Source of the DNA: Lachnoclostridium sp.
Lineage (GTDB): Bacteria > Bacillota > Clostridia > Lachnospirales > Lachnospiraceae
DNA length: 64,000 nucleotides
NCBI GenBank assembly: GCA_023665475.1
Contig: JAMPEB010000001.1
Location: forward strand, 226,345 to 290,344
Direction: 5' to 3'
Shown: positions 62,611-64,000 of the stretch, piece after piece
Numbering within the stretch: the stretch's first letter is position 1
Layout of the letters: each line of letters opens with the position of its first letter
Program-made: the position numbers and the translations under genes
The notes under the pieces: model-generated
The model's database searches: none
The model's input: only the letters and a program-made list of their open reading frames with translations
What the model was told of the DNA's origin: nothing

Positions 62611-62654
62611 AAAAGTATGGGAAACCAGCAAACAAGCGGTTTCCCAATACTTCC
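62611..62654. repeat. Inverted repeat, possible terminator of a lost minus-strand gene
   Basis: AAGTATGGGAAACC and GGTTTCCCAATACTT (one bulge), with a T run on the minus strand. The region 62655-62765 upstream of it holds no intact gene; short frames resemble the end of a recombinase but too weakly to call. This covers most of the gene-free stretch 62519-62884. Confidence 0.6.
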
Positions 62655-62765
62655 TTAAAAGCTGCTGACGGGAATCGGACAGTACAACCAGCCAAAAACA
62701 CTGATAGAAAGGAGATTCCCCGCACCTCGTCAAGACTTGGAAACAATTTGGAAACAATAAAAAAG

Positions 62766-62867
62766 TATTACAGTACAAAAGGGGGTAAATCAGTCAAATG
62801 CCCCCTTTTTGATATTCAAGGGATAATTTGCTGTTAAGCCTTTGCGTTGCTCTTGTGAGCGTATAAA
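62766..62867. repeat. 102-bp direct repeat, copy 2
   Basis: Matches copy 1 (61481-61582) at 96 of 102 positions, including the AAAAGGGGG/CCCCCTTTT hairpin. The two copies lie 1.18 kb apart in the same orientation and enclose protein A and the ribbon-helix-helix gene. Confidence 0.92.
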
Positions 62868-62884
62868 GAACCTTAAAACCCTAT

Positions 62885-63136
62885 TTACTCTATATCCACC
62901 TTTACAGTAAAATTAAATTTACCATTACCGCAATTTTTAAAAAGCTGATTAACCGCTTTTTGAAAATCTACATTTGGATAATCTTTTTCTATGCGTTGAA
63001 TGAATTTTAATAAAATATCATCTGGTATCTTTTCCAAATATTTTTTATCTTTAAATTCTTTCAGTTTAGCTTGTGCCTCTTTTTCTTTCTCAACTTTCTT
63101 TAATTCCTTTTCTTCATTAGAAGTTGCTTTTCTCAT
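62885..63136 (-). CDS. Small charged protein, unknown function
   Basis: 83 aa, preceded by AAAGGAA. A strongly charged Lys/Glu helix (about 8-33, EEKELKKVEKEKEAQAKLKE) followed by a helical segment (IPDDILLKFIQRIEKDYPNVDFQKAVNQLFKN) and a short beta end. No family recognised. Promoter -35 TTGCTT (63200-63195), -10 TATAAT (63178-63173), 16-bp spacer. Confidence 0.6.
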   Translation of the reverse strand: MRKATSNEEKELKKVEKEKEAQAKLKEFKDKKYLEKIPDDILLKFIQRIEKDYPNVDFQKAVNQLFKNCGNGKFNFTVKVDIE

Positions 63137-63231
63137 TTTGAAAATTCCTTTCTTAGAAGTTGTTTCTTTAATTATATACCCAAACCAGATAAAAGCAAAG
63201 AGAATTTTTTAGTTTTAGATAGCCACATAGT

Positions 63232-63270
63232 AAAAGCCCCTACATCATTAAACAATGTAAGGGCTTTTTG
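63232..63270. terminator. Terminator after membrane protein B
   Basis: AAAAGCCCCTACAT / ATGTAAGGGCTTTTT around CATTAAACA. Similar to the terminator after protein A (61579-61618). Confidence 0.78.
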
Positions 63271-63297
63271 CTTTTATAACTTTTTATTCAATAAATA

Positions 63298-63819
63298 TCA
63301 CGACCAAGATTGTCCGTTCCATTGCTTGCCGTTCATTTCGGCAGCTTTAGCATTACTATATCCAATGTTACGCGCAGCTTGGTTTTGAGCATCTGTATAT
63401 GAACCCTCGTCAGCCCCATATCCGCCTGATTCATTACTTGATTGTCCGCCCGACGCATTCTCTGGATTACCCCCACCAAGCCATAGCAGGAATGAAACTG
63501 CAATAAGAATTAATATACCAAATATCGCACCTACTAATACGGATACAACAGAAACAATTATTATTTTGGGTATTTTTTTTAGCTTTCTATTTCTAAAAAG
63601 CAAAAGCAAAAAGCTAATAATACCAACTATTATAGCAATTTGTCCGAGATATATTAAAGTATCATCAACGCTACCCCCAGATAGCTCAAAAAAACGTTCA
63701 AAAATAAAAAGCCCTATGGTAAGACCACTTAAAATAGACAAAAAGATATTAAAGCCATTAAGCGGATTATAACCGTCTACTGATAATTTGTCTGATAGTT
63801 TTCTTAATAATTTTTTCAT
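63298..63819 (-). CDS. Small membrane protein B of a duplicated module
   Basis: 173 aa from ATG 63819, with AAAGGAGAG upstream; codons to 63945 lie in the promoter and are rejected. Three hydrophobic segments (about 22-40, 55-75, 87-112), then a Gly/Ser/Asn-rich soluble tail (SGGQSSNESGGYGADEGSY, AAEMNGKQWNGQSWS). No family recognised. The leader shares TATAATGTT, CCTATC and ATATAAAA blocks with that of protein A, so the two modules are related. Confidence 0.62.
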   Translation of the reverse strand: MKKLLRKLSDKLSVDGYNPLNGFNIFLSILSGLTIGLFIFERFFELSGGSVDDTLIYLGQIAIIVGIISFLLLLFRNRKLKKIPKIIIVSVVSVLVGAIFGILILIAVSFLLWLGGGNPENASGGQSSNESGGYGADEGSYTDAQNQAARNIGYSNAKAAEMNGKQWNGQSWS

Positions 63820-63874
63820 TTTCTTTCTCTCCTTTATGTTGTGTATTTTATATGGATAGGATTGCACATCGAAC

Positions 63875-63928
63875 ATTATAACACCTATCCGAATTACTTG
63901 CAAGCACTTTATAATATAAAGTGCTTGC
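63875..63928. promoter_or_regulatory. Promoter of protein B with a 29-bp perfect palindrome
   Basis: Minus-strand -35 TTGCAA (63903-63898) and -10 TATAAT (63880-63875), 17-bp spacer. A perfect palindrome GCAAGCACTTTATA-A-TATAAAGTGCTTGC (63900-63928) overlaps the -35, between divergent genes. It is probably the operator for the protein encoded at 63987. Confidence 0.7.
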
Positions 63929-63986
63929 ATAATTAATATATACATATTATCAACCTATGTATAAAATTATTGTAAGGAGATTAACA

Positions 63987-64000
63987 ATGTTTAAGATTAA
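63987..64000 (+). CDS. Start of a gene running off the right edge
   Basis: AAGGAG 8 bp before an ATG at 63987; only MFKI is visible. By analogy with the first module it may encode a ribbon-helix-helix-type regulator, whose counterpart at 62312 starts MKDVFKVEK. Too short to confirm. Confidence 0.45.

Noticed and set aside
62537..62746. A 69-codon minus-strand reading frame
   Set aside because: It runs through two strong hairpins, lacks a ribosome site and looks like non-coding DNA.
62655..62765. Possible 3' end of a tRNA or attachment site (GACGGGAATCGGAC)
   Set aside because: The T-stem does not pair and the loop lacks the conserved TTC, so it is not a tRNA end; a recombinase tail is possible but too weak to call.

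Overview
The window looks like a chromosomal segment of a Gram-positive anaerobe of the class Clostridia, most likely a Lachnospiraceae. Reasons: a T-box leader in front of thrS, the infC-rpmI-rplT and rho-rpmE-DUF1385-prmC-prfA gene orders, PPi-type phosphofructokinase, DUF4364, DUF1540 and DegV proteins, and a vanG-type cluster. No rRNA, tRNA or CRISPR array was seen. All assignments come from reading the sequence; no database search was run.

Layout. 1-2 kb: a fabH start with a FabT-like operator, and a secreted LysM protein. 2-10 kb (minus strand): a heterodimeric ABC exporter, then carAB. 10-14 kb: TelA/XpaC pair and a degenerate EAL-HDOD protein. 14-18.5 kb: infC-rpmI-rplT with an attenuator leader and a probable AUU start, a Cys-rich DUF1540 protein, and thrS with a threonine T-box. 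18.5-24 kb: CarD-like regulator, MarR-DegV pair, two multi-pass GT-C-like membrane proteins. 24-29 kb: prfA (followed by copies of its own 3' end), prmC, DUF1385, rpmE and rho. 29-35 kb: malic enzyme, DUF4364, rarA, and a MurD2-MurL pair, which predicts the L-Glu ligation/epimerisation route to muropeptide D-Glu. 35-42.5 kb: HEPN/MNT module, NERD protein, then vanR-vanS-vanG-vanT without vanXY. 42.5-48.5 kb: kinase-like fusion, PPi-phosphofructokinase and a GT2-GtrA/phosphodiester glycosidase/membrane protein operon. 48.5-57 kb: peptide-type ABC exporter divergent from its two-component system, a large solute-binding lipoprotein, and an ECF sigma/anti-sigma pair. 57-60 kb: a second HEPN/MNT module between duplicated terminators, a PNPOx-like protein, a polysaccharide deacetylase and a lipoprotein.

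60-64 kb is AT-rich accessory DNA. It holds a frameshifted membrane gene, a probable relaxase 3' remnant, an undescribed-looking Fst-like type I toxin-antitoxin locus (29-codon toxin with a convergent antisense RNA sharing its terminator), and two related modules in which a small membrane protein is divergent from a ribbon-helix-helix-type gene across a palindromic operator. A 102-bp direct repeat (about 94% identical) occurs in both modules.

The most unusual signal is a family of roughly 150-160 bp elements at 32.3, 49.4 and 55.8 kb, plus a partial copy at 16.1 kb. Each lies on or directly after the stop codon of a gene, always in the same orientation relative to transcription. Their stems show compensatory base changes, which suggests a structured intercistronic element.
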